Under the pieces are notes generated by a model, which saw only the letters and a list, made by a program, of their open reading frames with translations, searched no databases and was not told the origin of the DNA. Shown piece by piece: positions 17,800-26,759 of a stretch of 64,000 nt of DNA (position 1 is the stretch's first letter; the number at the start of each line of letters is the position of its first letter). The DNA is from Roseibium sp. Its GTDB lineage: Bacteria > Pseudomonadota > Alphaproteobacteria > Rhizobiales > Stappiaceae. The DNA is taken from contig JAEPNV010000010.1 of NCBI GenBank assembly GCA_017643215.1, positions 62,001 through 126,000 on the forward strand, given 5' to 3'. The position numbers and the translations under genes are program-made.

Positions 17800-19611
17800 A
17801 TGTCAGTTGATCCAAAGCCTGAACGGCGGAGAACACTTCGCCCGCTTGTTCGCCTCCTGCCCTATCTCAACCGCCATCGGGCAATGGCCGCGATGGCACT
17901 TACCGCTCTGATCAGTGCGGCGGTTATCACTCTGGTTCTGCCAACAGCAGTCCGCCGAATGATCGATTATGGCTTCGGCGCGGACGATCCAGCGCTGATC
18001 AACGCGTATTTTTTTGTGCTGATCGGTGTGGTGGCCGGTTTGGCGCTGGCCAGTTCTATTCGTTATTTTCTGGTGATGTGGATCGGCGAGCGGATTGTCG
18101 CCGAAGTCCGTACTGACGTTTTCACACACATGACCGAACTCAGCCCGGCCTTTTACGACAAGGCCAAGTCGGGCGAGATCCTCTCCCGGCTCACTGCAGA
18201 TACGACACAGATCAAATCGGCCTTTGGCGCAAGCGCGTCGGTCGCCATGCGCAATTTTGTAATGTTTATCGGTGCGGCTGTGATGATGATCGTCACGAGC
18301 CCGCGCTTGTCGGTCATCGTCCTGGCGGCCATTCCGCTGATCATTGTTCCGTTGATCGCGTTCGGACGGTCCGTTCGCCGGCGGTCCCGGTTTGCGCAAG
18401 ACACATTGGCCGATGCGTCCGCCTATGCCAACGAGATGCTGGGATCCATCCGAACACTCCAGGCCTTCACACACGAAAACGAAGCCGCCCGGCGGTTCGG
18501 CGGCGCGGTGGAACGCGCCTTTAGCGCCGCCCGCAAGGCGACTGCCGCCCGTTCGGTTCTCACCGGATTTGCAATTTGCATCATCGGCTCCAGCGTCGTA
18601 GCCGTGTTGTGGATTGGTGCAACGGATGTGTTCGCCGGGCGTATGACCGGCGGAGAACTGAGCCAGTTTCTCTTGTATTCGATCCTGGCGGCCGGAGCCC
18701 TGGCCAGCCTGTCGGAAGTGTGGGGTGAGCTCTCTCAGGCCGCGGGTGCAGCCGAACGGCTCAGCGACTTGCTGGATGTGGAACCGGAAATCAGCGCGCC
18801 ACCGAATCCTCGCCCCCTGCCGGACAGCCCGCGCGGCACGATCGGCTTCGAGCACGTCTCTTTTTCCTACGATGGCGCCCGGGATCTCACAATCTTGGAT
18901 GACGTCGACACGGCTATTGCCGCTGGCGAGACCGTCGCCGTTGTCGGGCCGTCTGGTGCCGGCAAGTCGACGCTGTTTCATCTGTTGATGCGCTTTTATG
19001 ATCCGACATCCGGCCGGATCATGCTCAATGGCGCGGACATCAAAGACCTAGATCCGCGAACGGTTCGAAAGGCCATCGCGCTTGTCCCGCAAGACACGGC
19101 CATATTTGCTGCAAGCATCGCAGAAAACATCGCGTACGGGCGCCCGGGTGCGAACCGGGCCGAGATCGTCGGCGCGGCCAAAGCAGCTCTGGCCGCGCCG
19201 TTCATTGAAACGTTGCCGGACGGCTACGACACGCTGGTCGGCGAGCGGGGAATCACCTTGTCCGGTGGCCAGCGCCAGCGTATCGCCATTGCGCGGGCGA
19301 TCTTGAAGGACGCACCAATCCTTCTCCTGGACGAGGCAACCAGCGCGCTGGACGCGGAGAGCGAGAGCTTGGTGCAACAGGCCTTGGACCGGTTGATGGA
19401 GGGCCGGACAACCCTGGTGATTGCGCATCGGCTCGCCACAGTGTTGAAAGCCGACCGGATCCTGGTCATGGACGGCGGGCGCATTGTCGAAACCGGCACA
19501 CATGCCGAATTGTCCGCCAGGGGCGGCCTCTACGCCAAATTGGCGCGGCTTCAATTCGAAGCCGGGACAAGGACCGGCCAAAGCCCAAACGCGGCGAGCG
19601 CGGCGGGCTAA
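17800..19611 (+). CDS. ABC exporter, fused permease and ATPase
   Basis: A 603-residue half-transporter of the MsbA/BmrA type. Residues 1-310 hold six transmembrane helices; the ATPase domain has Walker A GPSGAGKST, signature LSGGQRQR, Walker B ILLLDEATSALD and the switch histidine in VIAHRLATV. It would act as a homodimer exporting lipid or hydrophobic compounds; the substrate cannot be inferred. The 240 bases before it, shared with the divergent chemoreceptor, are AT-rich and hold both promoters. The next gene on the other strand converges with it 16 bases later. Confidence 0.92.
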   Translation: MSVDPKPERRRTLRPLVRLLPYLNRHRAMAAMALTALISAAVITLVLPTAVRRMIDYGFGADDPALINAYFFVLIGVVAGLALASSIRYFLVMWIGERIVAEVRTDVFTHMTELSPAFYDKAKSGEILSRLTADTTQIKSAFGASASVAMRNFVMFIGAAVMMIVTSPRLSVIVLAAIPLIIVPLIAFGRSVRRRSRFAQDTLADASAYANEMLGSIRTLQAFTHENEAARRFGGAVERAFSAARKATAARSVLTGFAICIIGSSVVAVLWIGATDVFAGRMTGGELSQFLLYSILAAGALASLSEVWGELSQAAGAAERLSDLLDVEPEISAPPNPRPLPDSPRGTIGFEHVSFSYDGARDLTILDDVDTAIAAGETVAVVGPSGAGKSTLFHLLMRFYDPTSGRIMLNGADIKDLDPRTVRKAIALVPQDTAIFAASIAENIAYGRPGANRAEIVGAAKAALAAPFIETLPDGYDTLVGERGITLSGGQRQRIAIARAILKDAPILLLDEATSALDAESESLVQQALDRLMEGRTTLVIAHRLATVLKADRILVMDGGRIVETGTHAELSARGGLYAKLARLQFEAGTRTGQSPNAASAAG

Positions 19612-19627
19612 TCCGCCAAGACGGCTA

Positions 19628-20422
19628 TCAACTGACGTCGTCGGGCACAGCAACTGTGTAGTTCAACGGCAACCGGCCGCCATCCGCGAAGATTGTCTGG
19701 CCCGTGACGTAGCTCGCGTCGCTGGATGCCAGAAACGCGGCGACACCGGCAATCTCCGATGGTTCGCCGATACGCTCCATCGGCGTTCGCGACAAGATCC
19801 GGTTTCGCGCAGCAGGATCGGCGTTCACCGCCGCCAGCATGTCCGTCATGATCGATCCGGGCCCGATCGCGTTGACCCGGATGCCGTAGGGCGCCAATGA
19901 CAAGGCGGTGACCTTCGTCAGCTGGCTCAACCCCCCTTTCGACACGCAGTAAGGCAACTGGTTCGGGATCGCGACCACGGAATTGATGGAGGATATGTTG
20001 ATGATCGCCCCCGGACTGCCGCCATTTTCGACGCTCTCGACCATGTGGCGCGCGACAGCTTGTGAGCACAAAAAAGCGCCCTTCAGGTTGATCGACAGAA
20101 CCTTGTCAAAATCCTCTTCCTCCAGCTCCAGGAATTCGGCGCCAACCACGATCCCGGCGTTATTGACCAAAACATCGATATCGCCATAGGCGTTTAAGGT
20201 TTCCGCGACCAGATTGCGAACGTCCAGGCGCTCGGCGACATTGCAGTGAATGTGAGTGACCTCACCGAGGCTCTTCAGGTCGTCCTCCGCGGCATGCCCA
20301 GCCTCGTCGTCGACATCCGCGATGACGACCTTGGCGCCATCCATGATAAAACGCTTGGCGATTGCAAAACCGATTCCCCGGGCAGCGCCGGTAACGATCG
20401 CCACTTTGTTTTCTAGAGACAC
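19628..20422 (-). CDS. SDR-family oxidoreductase
   Basis: A classical short-chain dehydrogenase of 264 residues with TGAARGIG (residues 11-18), NNAG, catalytic serine in INISS, Tyr158 and Lys162 in YCVSKGG, and the C-terminal GQTIFADGG. An aspartate (ADVDD) after the second strand suggests NAD rather than NADP. The N-terminal and C-terminal motifs resemble glucose-1-dehydrogenase or 3-oxoacyl-ACP reductase subfamilies, but the substrate is not determinable. It is 125 bases downstream of prpE on the same strand and could share its transcript. Confidence 0.9.
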   Translation of the reverse strand: MSLENKVAIVTGAARGIGFAIAKRFIMDGAKVVIADVDDEAGHAAEDDLKSLGEVTHIHCNVAERLDVRNLVAETLNAYGDIDVLVNNAGIVVGAEFLELEEEDFDKVLSINLKGAFLCSQAVARHMVESVENGGSPGAIINISSINSVVAIPNQLPYCVSKGGLSQLTKVTALSLAPYGIRVNAIGPGSIMTDMLAAVNADPAARNRILSRTPMERIGEPSEIAGVAAFLASSDASYVTGQTIFADGGRLPLNYTVAVPDDVS

Positions 20423-20547
20423 GGGAGCCCTCTCGGGTTTGATTCAAGACGCCCCGAACAAAGCGCGCGGACGTTCGAAAAGCAACCCGAACTGTGGAGA
20501 CGGGGTGGGCTCCAGAAATGGGAGCACCCCCAATCTCACCTCCAGCT

Positions 20548-22464
20548 TCATGCACTGGGCGCTGAAATCCCGTGTGTTTTCAACGCATCGCTGATTTCAT
20601 CAAGGATCGCCGGATCATCGATGGTGGCCGGCAGCCTGTAGCTTTCGCCGTCGGCAATCTGCCGCATCGTGCCACGCAATATCTTGCCCGAACGCGTTTT
20701 CGGCAACCGGTCGACGGTAATAGCGATCTTGAACGCCGCCACGGGTCCGATGCGCTCCCGCACCAGTTTGATGAGTTCAGCCTCGATCTCTGCGTGATCG
20801 CGGTTGACGCCGGCCTTCAGGACCACAAAGCCGCAGGGCAATTGGCCCTTGAGTTTATCGGCAATCCCGATCACCGCGCATTCGGCGACATCCCGGTGCT
20901 GGGCAAGCACCTCCTCCATGGCGCCGGTCGACAAACGGTGGCCCGCGACATTGATGATGTCGTCGGTCCGCGACATGATCGACAGATAGCCGTCCCCGTC
21001 CATGATCCCGGCATCGGATGTCTTGTAGTAGCCCGGGAACTCTTCAAGATAGGCGTCGAAAAACCGTTTATCCGCGTTCCACAGTGTGGGCAGGCACCCG
21101 GGCGGCAAGGGCAGCTTGATGACGATGTTGCCGAGCGTATCGGCCGGCAGCGGCTGACCGCCATCATCCACGATCTGAACATCATAGCCCGGCATCGGGA
21201 CCGTCGGCGATCCGGGTTTGACCGGCAGTTGCCCGAGGCCGAGCGGATTGCCGACGATGCACCATCCGGTTTCCGTCTGCCACCAGTGATCGACAATCGG
21301 CACGTTGAGCTGGTCCGCGGCCCAATTCACGGTTTCCGGATCCGCGCGTTCGCCTGCCAAAAACAGCGAACGGAACTGGGACAGGTCCGACTTGGCGATG
21401 AACGTACCCTCCGGATCCTCCTTGCGGATGGCACGGAAAGCGGTTGGCGCGGTGAACAGCGACACCACATTGTGTTCCGATATCACGCGCCAGAAAACGC
21501 CGGCATCCGGCGTGCCCACCGGTTTTCCCTCAAAGACGACCGTCGTGCACCCGTGAAGCAGCGGCGCGTACACGATGTAGGAATGGCCCACGACCCAGCC
21601 AACGTCGGAGGCGGCCCAGAACACCTCACCCGGATCGATGCCATAGAGATTTGACATCGTCCATTTGAGCGCGGCCATGTGCCCGCCATTGTCCCGGACC
21701 ACACCCTTTGGCTGCCCGGTCGTGCCGGATGTGTAGAGAATGTAAAGAGGATCTGTGGCTTTGACCGGCATGCAAGGGATTTTGCGTCCTTGCGACAGGG
21801 CATCATCCATCAGCGCGCCCATATCGTGGTCACGCCCATCCAGCATTTCGGCCTTCTGCTGTTCGCGCTGGATCACAAAACACGCATCGGGCTTGTGTTG
21901 GGATTGTTCGATGGCCTGATCGATCAGCGGCTTGTAGGAAATCACGCGGCCAGGTTCGATACCGCAGGAGGCCGCGATAATGGCCTTGGGCTGCGCATCA
22001 TCGATCCGCGTCGCCAGTTCATTTGCGGCAAATCCGCCAAAGACCACCGAATGGATCGCGCCAAGACGGGCGCAGGCCAGCATGGCCATTGCGGCCTCGG
22101 GGATCATCGGCATGTAGATGATCACGCGGTCGCCCTTTGAGATGCCGTGGTCTTGAAGGACGGCTGCCATGGCCTGAACCCGGTTCAAAAGCTGCGCATA
22201 GGTGTAGACAGCCTTCTTCCCGGTGATCGGGCTGTCATAGATCAGCGCGGGCTGACCGGGGCGGTCGCGCTCGACGTGCCGGTCCAGGCAATTGTAGCAG
22301 GTGTTGCACTCCCAATCGGGGAACCAGCGCCCGTACTGGTCCATCTTCGGATCGAAAACCTCATCGCCCGTCTTGATCCAATCGAGCTCCGCGGCGGCCT
22401 GCCGCCAGAAGCCGAAGGGGTCGTTTTTCCACGCGTCATAGACTTCCGGATATCGGCTTGCCAT
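20548..22464 (-). CDS. prpE: Propionyl-CoA synthetase
   Basis: Activates propionate (or acetate) to its CoA thioester via an adenylate. The 638-residue protein has the ANL-family motif YTSGTTGQPKGVV followed by RDNGGH (the PrpE form), WWQTETGW, YKTSDAG and, near the C-terminus, KTRSGKILR with the catalytic and regulatory lysine. ATG 22464 is preferred over TTG 22470; GGGAGG lies about twelve bases upstream. PrpE and acetyl-CoA synthetase are close relatives; the RDNGGH segment and C-terminus favour PrpE. Divergent from a TauE/SafE exporter with a dyad between them. Confidence 0.9.
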   Translation of the reverse strand: MASRYPEVYDAWKNDPFGFWRQAAAELDWIKTGDEVFDPKMDQYGRWFPDWECNTCYNCLDRHVERDRPGQPALIYDSPITGKKAVYTYAQLLNRVQAMAAVLQDHGISKGDRVIIYMPMIPEAAMAMLACARLGAIHSVVFGGFAANELATRIDDAQPKAIIAASCGIEPGRVISYKPLIDQAIEQSQHKPDACFVIQREQQKAEMLDGRDHDMGALMDDALSQGRKIPCMPVKATDPLYILYTSGTTGQPKGVVRDNGGHMAALKWTMSNLYGIDPGEVFWAASDVGWVVGHSYIVYAPLLHGCTTVVFEGKPVGTPDAGVFWRVISEHNVVSLFTAPTAFRAIRKEDPEGTFIAKSDLSQFRSLFLAGERADPETVNWAADQLNVPIVDHWWQTETGWCIVGNPLGLGQLPVKPGSPTVPMPGYDVQIVDDGGQPLPADTLGNIVIKLPLPPGCLPTLWNADKRFFDAYLEEFPGYYKTSDAGIMDGDGYLSIMSRTDDIINVAGHRLSTGAMEEVLAQHRDVAECAVIGIADKLKGQLPCGFVVLKAGVNRDHAEIEAELIKLVRERIGPVAAFKIAITVDRLPKTRSGKILRGTMRQIADGESYRLPATIDDPAILDEISDALKTHGISAPSA

Positions 22465-22526
22465 TCCCAATCATCCTCCCAAACCCGGCCGCCGGCATTC
22501 ATCGTCCGGCGATCTTGCTTCACAGT

Positions 22527-22542
22527 GCGGTATACATATCGC
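22527..22542. promoter_or_regulatory. Operator-like dyad between prpE and exporter gene
   Basis: GCGGTATACATATCGC is a 16-base dyad (GCG.TAT..ATA.CGC), 62 bases from the prpE start and 112 from the divergent exporter start. GTATAC-centred dyads are typical of GntR-family regulators. Nothing else in this 189-base region suggests a gene. Confidence 0.35.
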
Positions 22543-22653
22543 TTGTGGCAAGCACAGCCGATAAGACCTTCGAAGGGAGTGGGTCTTTACGCCGCCCGCT
22601 CGGACGTGCTTAGGTCGTGGCCTGGATCCCGTTCAAGCCTGCACATCCTCCAA

Positions 22654-23418
22654 ATGAACCCCATCACCGACCCCTGGTTTTACGCCGCGGCCATTCCGGC
22701 TGTGATCGTGATCGGCCTGTCAAAAGGTGGCTTTGGCGGTACATTGGCCATGCTCGGCGTCCCGATGATGGCGCTTGTCGTCTCGCCGATCCAGGCGGCC
22801 GGCATTCTCCTGCCGATCCTGATCGTGATGGATGTGGTCGCGCTGATTGCCTACAGGGGCAAGGCGGATCGCAAGAGCCTGATCATCCTGCTCCCGGCCG
22901 CCATCTTGGGCATCGGCGTCGGCTGGGCGACGGCCGCCTACGTCAGCGATGCGTTTGTGACGTTGCTCGTCGGGGTCCTGTCGCTGCTGTTCGTCGCCGA
23001 TTATCTGCGAAAACGGAACGCATCGAAGGCGCCTGCGGATCACGATTGGCGCAAGGGCACGGTTTGGGGCGCCATCGCCGGGTTTACGAGCTTCGTCAGC
23101 CACACCGGCGGTCCACCCTTTCAGATTTATACCGTGCCTCTTCGCATGACACCGGTCCTTTTTGCCGGAACAGCGGTGGTGTTCTTTGCAATCGTCAATG
23201 CGATCAAGCTGATCCCCTACTTCCTTCTGGGACAGTTTGACACGACCAACCTAACCACATCGCTCCTGTTGTTGCCGCTCGCCCCGCTGGCAACGCTCAC
23301 CGGCGTATACCTGGTACGCGTGATCAATCAGGATCTGTTTTACAGACTCATCTATGTGTTGATGACGGTCATCGGCGTGAAGCTCGTCTATGACGGACTG
23401 GCGGGGAACCTGATTTGA
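22654..23418 (+). CDS. TauE/SafE (TSUP) family membrane exporter
   Basis: A 254-residue integral membrane protein with about eight hydrophobic segments. The two half-repeats each begin with the family signature: IVIGLSKGGFGGTLAMLGVPMM near residues 15-36 and WGAIAGFTSFVSHTGGPPFQIY around 130. The TSUP family moves sulfite, sulfoacetate or other organic anions. The frame is open upstream to 22147 antisense to prpE, but ATG 22654 begins the conserved region. The CoA ligase gene follows 113 bases later on the same strand. Confidence 0.88.
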   Translation: MNPITDPWFYAAAIPAVIVIGLSKGGFGGTLAMLGVPMMALVVSPIQAAGILLPILIVMDVVALIAYRGKADRKSLIILLPAAILGIGVGWATAAYVSDAFVTLLVGVLSLLFVADYLRKRNASKAPADHDWRKGTVWGAIAGFTSFVSHTGGPPFQIYTVPLRMTPVLFAGTAVVFFAIVNAIKLIPYFLLGQFDTTNLTTSLLLLPLAPLATLTGVYLVRVINQDLFYRLIYVLMTVIGVKLVYDGLAGNLI

Positions 23419-23531
23419 CCGCACACAGGCACAAACCGGGCCGCCTCGCCGCCCGACGCTGCTCAGCCATTGCGATTGCGTGCGGATTCAGGCTTTGATG
23501 GCCAAAATCAAATACCGGAGAGGAAACACCC

Positions 23532-25166
23532 GTGGACGCACCAGCCAATCCGTTTGAGCATGGCCTTGGCAAGAACCTGGCGAACTACGCGCCTTTGAGC
23601 CCGCTAAGTTTTTTGGCCCGTGCGGCCGATGTTTTCCCCGACCATGCAGCCGTCGTACACGGCACGCAGCGGATGGACTACCGAACCTTCTACCGCCGAT
23701 GCCGCCAACTCGCATCGGCCCTGACCGGCCTCGGCGTCGGCAAGGCCGATACGGTCTCCGTGATGCTGTCCAATGTCCCGCCGATGCTGGAGGCGCATTA
23801 CGGCGTCCCGATGACCAAGGCCGTCCTGCACTCCATGAACACGCGCCTTGACGCGGCAATCATCGCCTTCCAGCTCGACCACGCCAACACAAAGGTGCTC
23901 ATCACGGACCGGGAATACGCGCCCGTGATGAAGGAAGCACTCGCGCTGGCCAGTGTGAAACCGATTGTCATCGATTATTCGGACCCGGTCTTTCCGCAAG
24001 ACGGCGAGCGCCTCGGCAATCTGGACTATGATGAGTTCGTTTCAGGCGGGGATCCGGACTATGGCTGGTCCCTCCCCGACGATGAGTGGGATGCCATATC
24101 GCTCAACTACACTTCAGGCACCACGGGCAATCCGAAGGGCGTCGTTTACCATCACCGCGGGGCGTATCTTTTGGCCCAGGCGAACATCATTACCGCTTCG
24201 ATGGCCAAGCATCCGGTCTATCTGTGGACCTTGCCCATGTTCCACTGCAACGGCTGGTGTTTTCCGTGGTCGATCTCCGTGGTCGCGGGCACGCATGTGT
24301 GTCTCAGATGGGTCCGGCCGAAGGCGCTTTGGGACCTTCTGGCCGAAGAGACCGTGACCCATCTATGCGGCGCGCCCATCATCATGTCCACGCTTTTGAA
24401 CGCGCCGGCGGACGACAAGCGTGAACTGGGCCGGAAAGTCGAATTCTTCACCGCGGCGGCGCCGCCGCCCGAAAGCGTGCTGGCGGCGATGGATGCGGCC
24501 GGATTTAACGTGACCCATCTATACGGTCTGACGGAAGTCTATGGGCCCGCCGTTGTGAATGACTGGAAACGGGAATGGGAGGATCTGCCTTCCGATGAAC
24601 AGGCCCGGAAGAAGGCGCGCCAGGGCGTCCGCTATGTGGCGCTGGAGGGCCTGACCGTTCTTGATCCCGAGACCATGGAACCGGTGCCTGCAGACGGCGA
24701 GACGCTGGGCGAGGTCATGTTCCGCGGCAATGTGGTGATGAAGGGATACTTGAAGAACGAGCAGGCAAGCCAGGAGGCGTTTGCCGGTGGCTGGTTCCAT
24801 TCCGGCGATCTCGGCGTGTTGCATCCGGACGGCTACATCCAGCTCAAGGACCGGTCAAAAGACATCATTATTTCGGGCGGCGAAAACATCTCCTCCATCG
24901 AAGTGGAAGATGTGCTTTACAAGCATCCCGCCGTTCAGGCCGCAGCGGTCGTCGCACGGCCCGACGAGAAATGGGGCGAAACGCCCTGCGCTTTTTTGGA
25001 GTTGAAGCCGGGCGCCGAGGCGGCCGAAGACGAGATCATCGCCTTTTGCCGGGCGCACATGGCGAACTTCAAGGCGCCGCGAACCGTGATTTTTTGCGAG
25101 TTGCCGAAAACATCGACCGGCAAGATCCAGAAATTCGCCCTTCGGGAACAGGCCCGCAGTCTTTGA
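23532..25166 (+). CDS. Acyl-CoA ligase, DmdB-like family
   Basis: A 544-residue adenylate-forming acyl-CoA synthetase. ANL motifs: YTSGTTGNPKGVVYHHRG, the substrate-pocket segment MFHCNGWCFPW, YGLTEVYGP, and C-terminal KTSTGKIQKF with the adenylating lysine. The HHRGAYL and MFHCNGW patterns are shared with 3-methylmercaptopropionyl-CoA ligases (DmdB) and related medium-chain ligases. GTG start with GGAGAGGA eleven bases upstream. No dmdC, dmdD or DMSP demethylase gene is in the window, so a role in methylmercaptopropionate use is only a guess; medium-chain fatty-acid activation is equally possible. Confidence 0.85.
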   Translation: MDAPANPFEHGLGKNLANYAPLSPLSFLARAADVFPDHAAVVHGTQRMDYRTFYRRCRQLASALTGLGVGKADTVSVMLSNVPPMLEAHYGVPMTKAVLHSMNTRLDAAIIAFQLDHANTKVLITDREYAPVMKEALALASVKPIVIDYSDPVFPQDGERLGNLDYDEFVSGGDPDYGWSLPDDEWDAISLNYTSGTTGNPKGVVYHHRGAYLLAQANIITASMAKHPVYLWTLPMFHCNGWCFPWSISVVAGTHVCLRWVRPKALWDLLAEETVTHLCGAPIIMSTLLNAPADDKRELGRKVEFFTAAAPPPESVLAAMDAAGFNVTHLYGLTEVYGPAVVNDWKREWEDLPSDEQARKKARQGVRYVALEGLTVLDPETMEPVPADGETLGEVMFRGNVVMKGYLKNEQASQEAFAGGWFHSGDLGVLHPDGYIQLKDRSKDIIISGGENISSIEVEDVLYKHPAVQAAAVVARPDEKWGETPCAFLELKPGAEAAEDEIIAFCRAHMANFKAPRTVIFCELPKTSTGKIQKFALREQARSL

Positions 25167-25167
25167 G

Positions 25168-25201
25168 CAAAAAGAAAACGCCGCGGAAAATCCGCGGCGT
25201 T
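25168..25201 (-). terminator. Intrinsic terminator of upstream DUF465 gene
   Basis: An 11-base perfect stem, AACGCCGCGGA with TCCGCGGCGTT, around AAA. Read on the minus strand it is followed by TTTTCTTTTT. The plus-strand reading lacks a T-run, so termination of the CoA ligase transcript is weaker. Confidence 0.88.
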
Positions 25202-25214
25202 GATCTCATTCTAA

Positions 25215-25394
25215 TCAGTGGATCGTCGTGTCTTGACGTATTCGCTCGATCTCGTCCTTGATCTTGAGCTTTTGTCGTTTCATATCGGCCAATTCCAGAG
25301 AGTCCGTACTCGGGTGGAGCATCGCGTCTTCGATCTTGCGTTCTATTTCCGCATGACGGCGCTGAAGTTCCGCGAGATGCGACTGTATGGACAT
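25215..25394 (-). CDS. DUF465 (YdcH-like) small protein
   Basis: A 59-residue charged coiled-coil protein read on the minus strand, starting MSIQSHLAELQRRHAEIERK, with the conserved LELADMKRQKLKIKDEIERI of DUF465. The start codon is preceded by GGAGGA seven bases upstream, and a strong terminator lies just after the stop, so it is a complete independent gene. Function of the family is unknown. A second family member (25947-26153) is read in the opposite direction 552 bases away, with an inverted-repeat element between them. Confidence 0.88.
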   Translation of the reverse strand: MSIQSHLAELQRRHAEIERKIEDAMLHPSTDSLELADMKRQKLKIKDEIERIRQDTTIH

Positions 25395-25500
25395 TGGACC
25401 GTCCTCCTGTCTGTTGGCTCAACCAAGGTATGGTGCCATAGCGCCCGCCGCTTTGTCGATGACCGAATGTACAAAGGCCCGGTCATTCGTCGTCAAAACA

Positions 25501-25773
25501 TTAGGCGCTGTGGACGAATTGGAGGCGCATTTCGTGAGACAAGAGGCCAGAGATGGCGGGAAAAGACCCGCAGAGCGTATCGGCGATACGGTCAAGGGGC
25601 GTTTCATGCCAGATCGACGTCTCTCGTCTCACCCGAAGGGCCGGACCCGCATCGCCCAAACCCGGCGCAAATCCGTCTTGATGATCGGCGCGCATCACCT
25701 GCGCCGGATTTCCTTGATCTTGTCCGATGCGTTTCCCGGCGAAATGCATCTCCAATTCGTCCAAAGGGCCTAA
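25501..25773. mobile_element. Inverted-repeat element (MITE candidate)
   Basis: A 273-base segment bounded by inverted repeats. The first 34 bases (25501-25534, TTAGGCGCTGTGGACGAATT...) match the complement of the right end (25740-25773) at 30 of 34 positions; a weaker similarity (ACAAG) extends inward. The whole gap 25395-25946 holds no convincing gene: the long frames on both strands cross the two ends and share LDELEMHF-like and VDELEAHF-like segments only because the ends are inverted copies. TA dinucleotides sit at both tips. No transposase. Confidence 0.6.
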
Positions 25774-25946
25774 GACCCACATCTCTGTCCACAAAACCGA
25801 TCCGTCTATCGCGTGCGATCTCGCGGTGGCAGGCCGCCGGATACCCTGAAAACGGCGCATGACGCGTGCAGTGCGGACAATCGGCCTTGAACACACGCCG
25901 ATTTGTGATCTAGGAAAGCGGGTCAAAGGGGCGCGAGAATACGGAA

Positions 25947-26153
25947 ATGGCGGCACAGACGGAACAGGCACTGCGCGCCGAGCTGGCGCGGCTTCGGCAG
26001 GAACACCGGGACCTTGATGTGGCCATTGAAGCCTTGGGAGCAACCGCCAATGCCGATGCCTTGCAGCTTCAGCGTCTGAAAAAGAAAAAACTCATGATCA
26101 AGGACCGGATCGCCGCGCTCGAGGACCAGCTTTTCCCCGACATCATTGCGTGA
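25947..26153 (+). CDS. DUF465 (YdcH-like) small protein, second copy
   Basis: A 68-residue coiled-coil protein (MAAQTEQALRAELARLRQEH) with the DUF465 end QRLKKKKLMIKDRIAALEDQ. It is paralogous to the 25215-25394 product, which has MKRQKLKIKDEIERI at the same place, but is longer at the N-terminus. It precedes purE by 90 bases on the same strand. Function is unknown. Confidence 0.85.
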   Translation: MAAQTEQALRAELARLRQEHRDLDVAIEALGATANADALQLQRLKKKKLMIKDRIAALEDQLFPDIIA

Positions 26154-26243
26154 TCGCCCGCGCGCACCCGCGCTTGCATCCCACCGGCTGCAGCCTATAC
26201 TCCGCGGCCTTCACGCCGACCCTTAGTACGCCAGGAGACCCCG

Positions 26244-26732
26244 ATGGACCAACGGGATGTTGCAATCATCATGGGCAGCCAGTCCGATTGGCCGACCATG
26301 AAACATGCCGCGCAGGTTCTGGACGAGCTCCAAATAAGCTACGACGCACGGATCGTCTCGGCGCATCGGACGCCGGACCGCATGTATGAATTTGCGAAAA
26401 ACGCCAAGGCGGCGGGCTTCAAGGCAATCATCGCCGGGGCCGGCGGCGCGGCGCACTTGCCAGGCATGACCGCTTCATTGACGACGCTGCCCGTTTTTGG
26501 CGTCCCCGTGGAAAGCCGGACGTTGTCGGGCGAAGACAGCCTGCTTTCCATCGTCCAGATGCCCGCCGGGATCCCGGTCGGCACCTTGGCGATCGGTACC
26601 GCCGGGGCGACAAACGCGGCGCTTTTGGTCGCCGCCGTATTGGCGCTGTCCGACAAGAACCTCGATGACCGTCTGAGCGCTTTCCGCGCAGCACGGACCG
26701 CGGCGGTCAGCGACCGGCCGGTCGACGCTTAG
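26244..26732 (+). CDS. purE: N5-carboxyaminoimidazole ribonucleotide mutase
   Basis: PurE rearranges N5-CAIR to CAIR in purine biosynthesis. The 162-residue protein has the phosphate-binding [10 protein letters not shown] (residues 10-19), catalytic His41 in VSAHRTPDR, and [12 protein letters not shown] and [13 protein letters not shown]. It is normal length for the bacterial class I enzyme that works with PurK. ATG 26244 follows AGGAGACCCCG. purK begins 28 bases after its stop, so the two form a purEK operon. Confidence 0.97.
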   Translation: MDQRDVAIIMGSQSDWPTMKHAAQVLDELQISYDARIVSAHRTPDRMYEFAKNAKAAGFKAIIAGAGGAAHLPGMTASLTTLPVFGVPVESRTLSGEDSLLSIVQMPAGIPVGTLAIGTAGATNAALLVAAVLALSDKNLDDRLSAFRAARTAAVSDRPVDA

Positions 26733-26759
26733 GGACACAGGACAGGAAACAGACGACGT

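Noticed and set aside
20572..21654. A 360-codon plus-strand frame antisense to prpE
   Set aside because: Complementary to the conserved prpE sequence, with no recognisable motif.
25387..26043. Long frames on both strands in the DUF465 gap, with similar DELE.HF segments
   Set aside because: The similarity is produced by the inverted ends of the element; composition is not coding-like.
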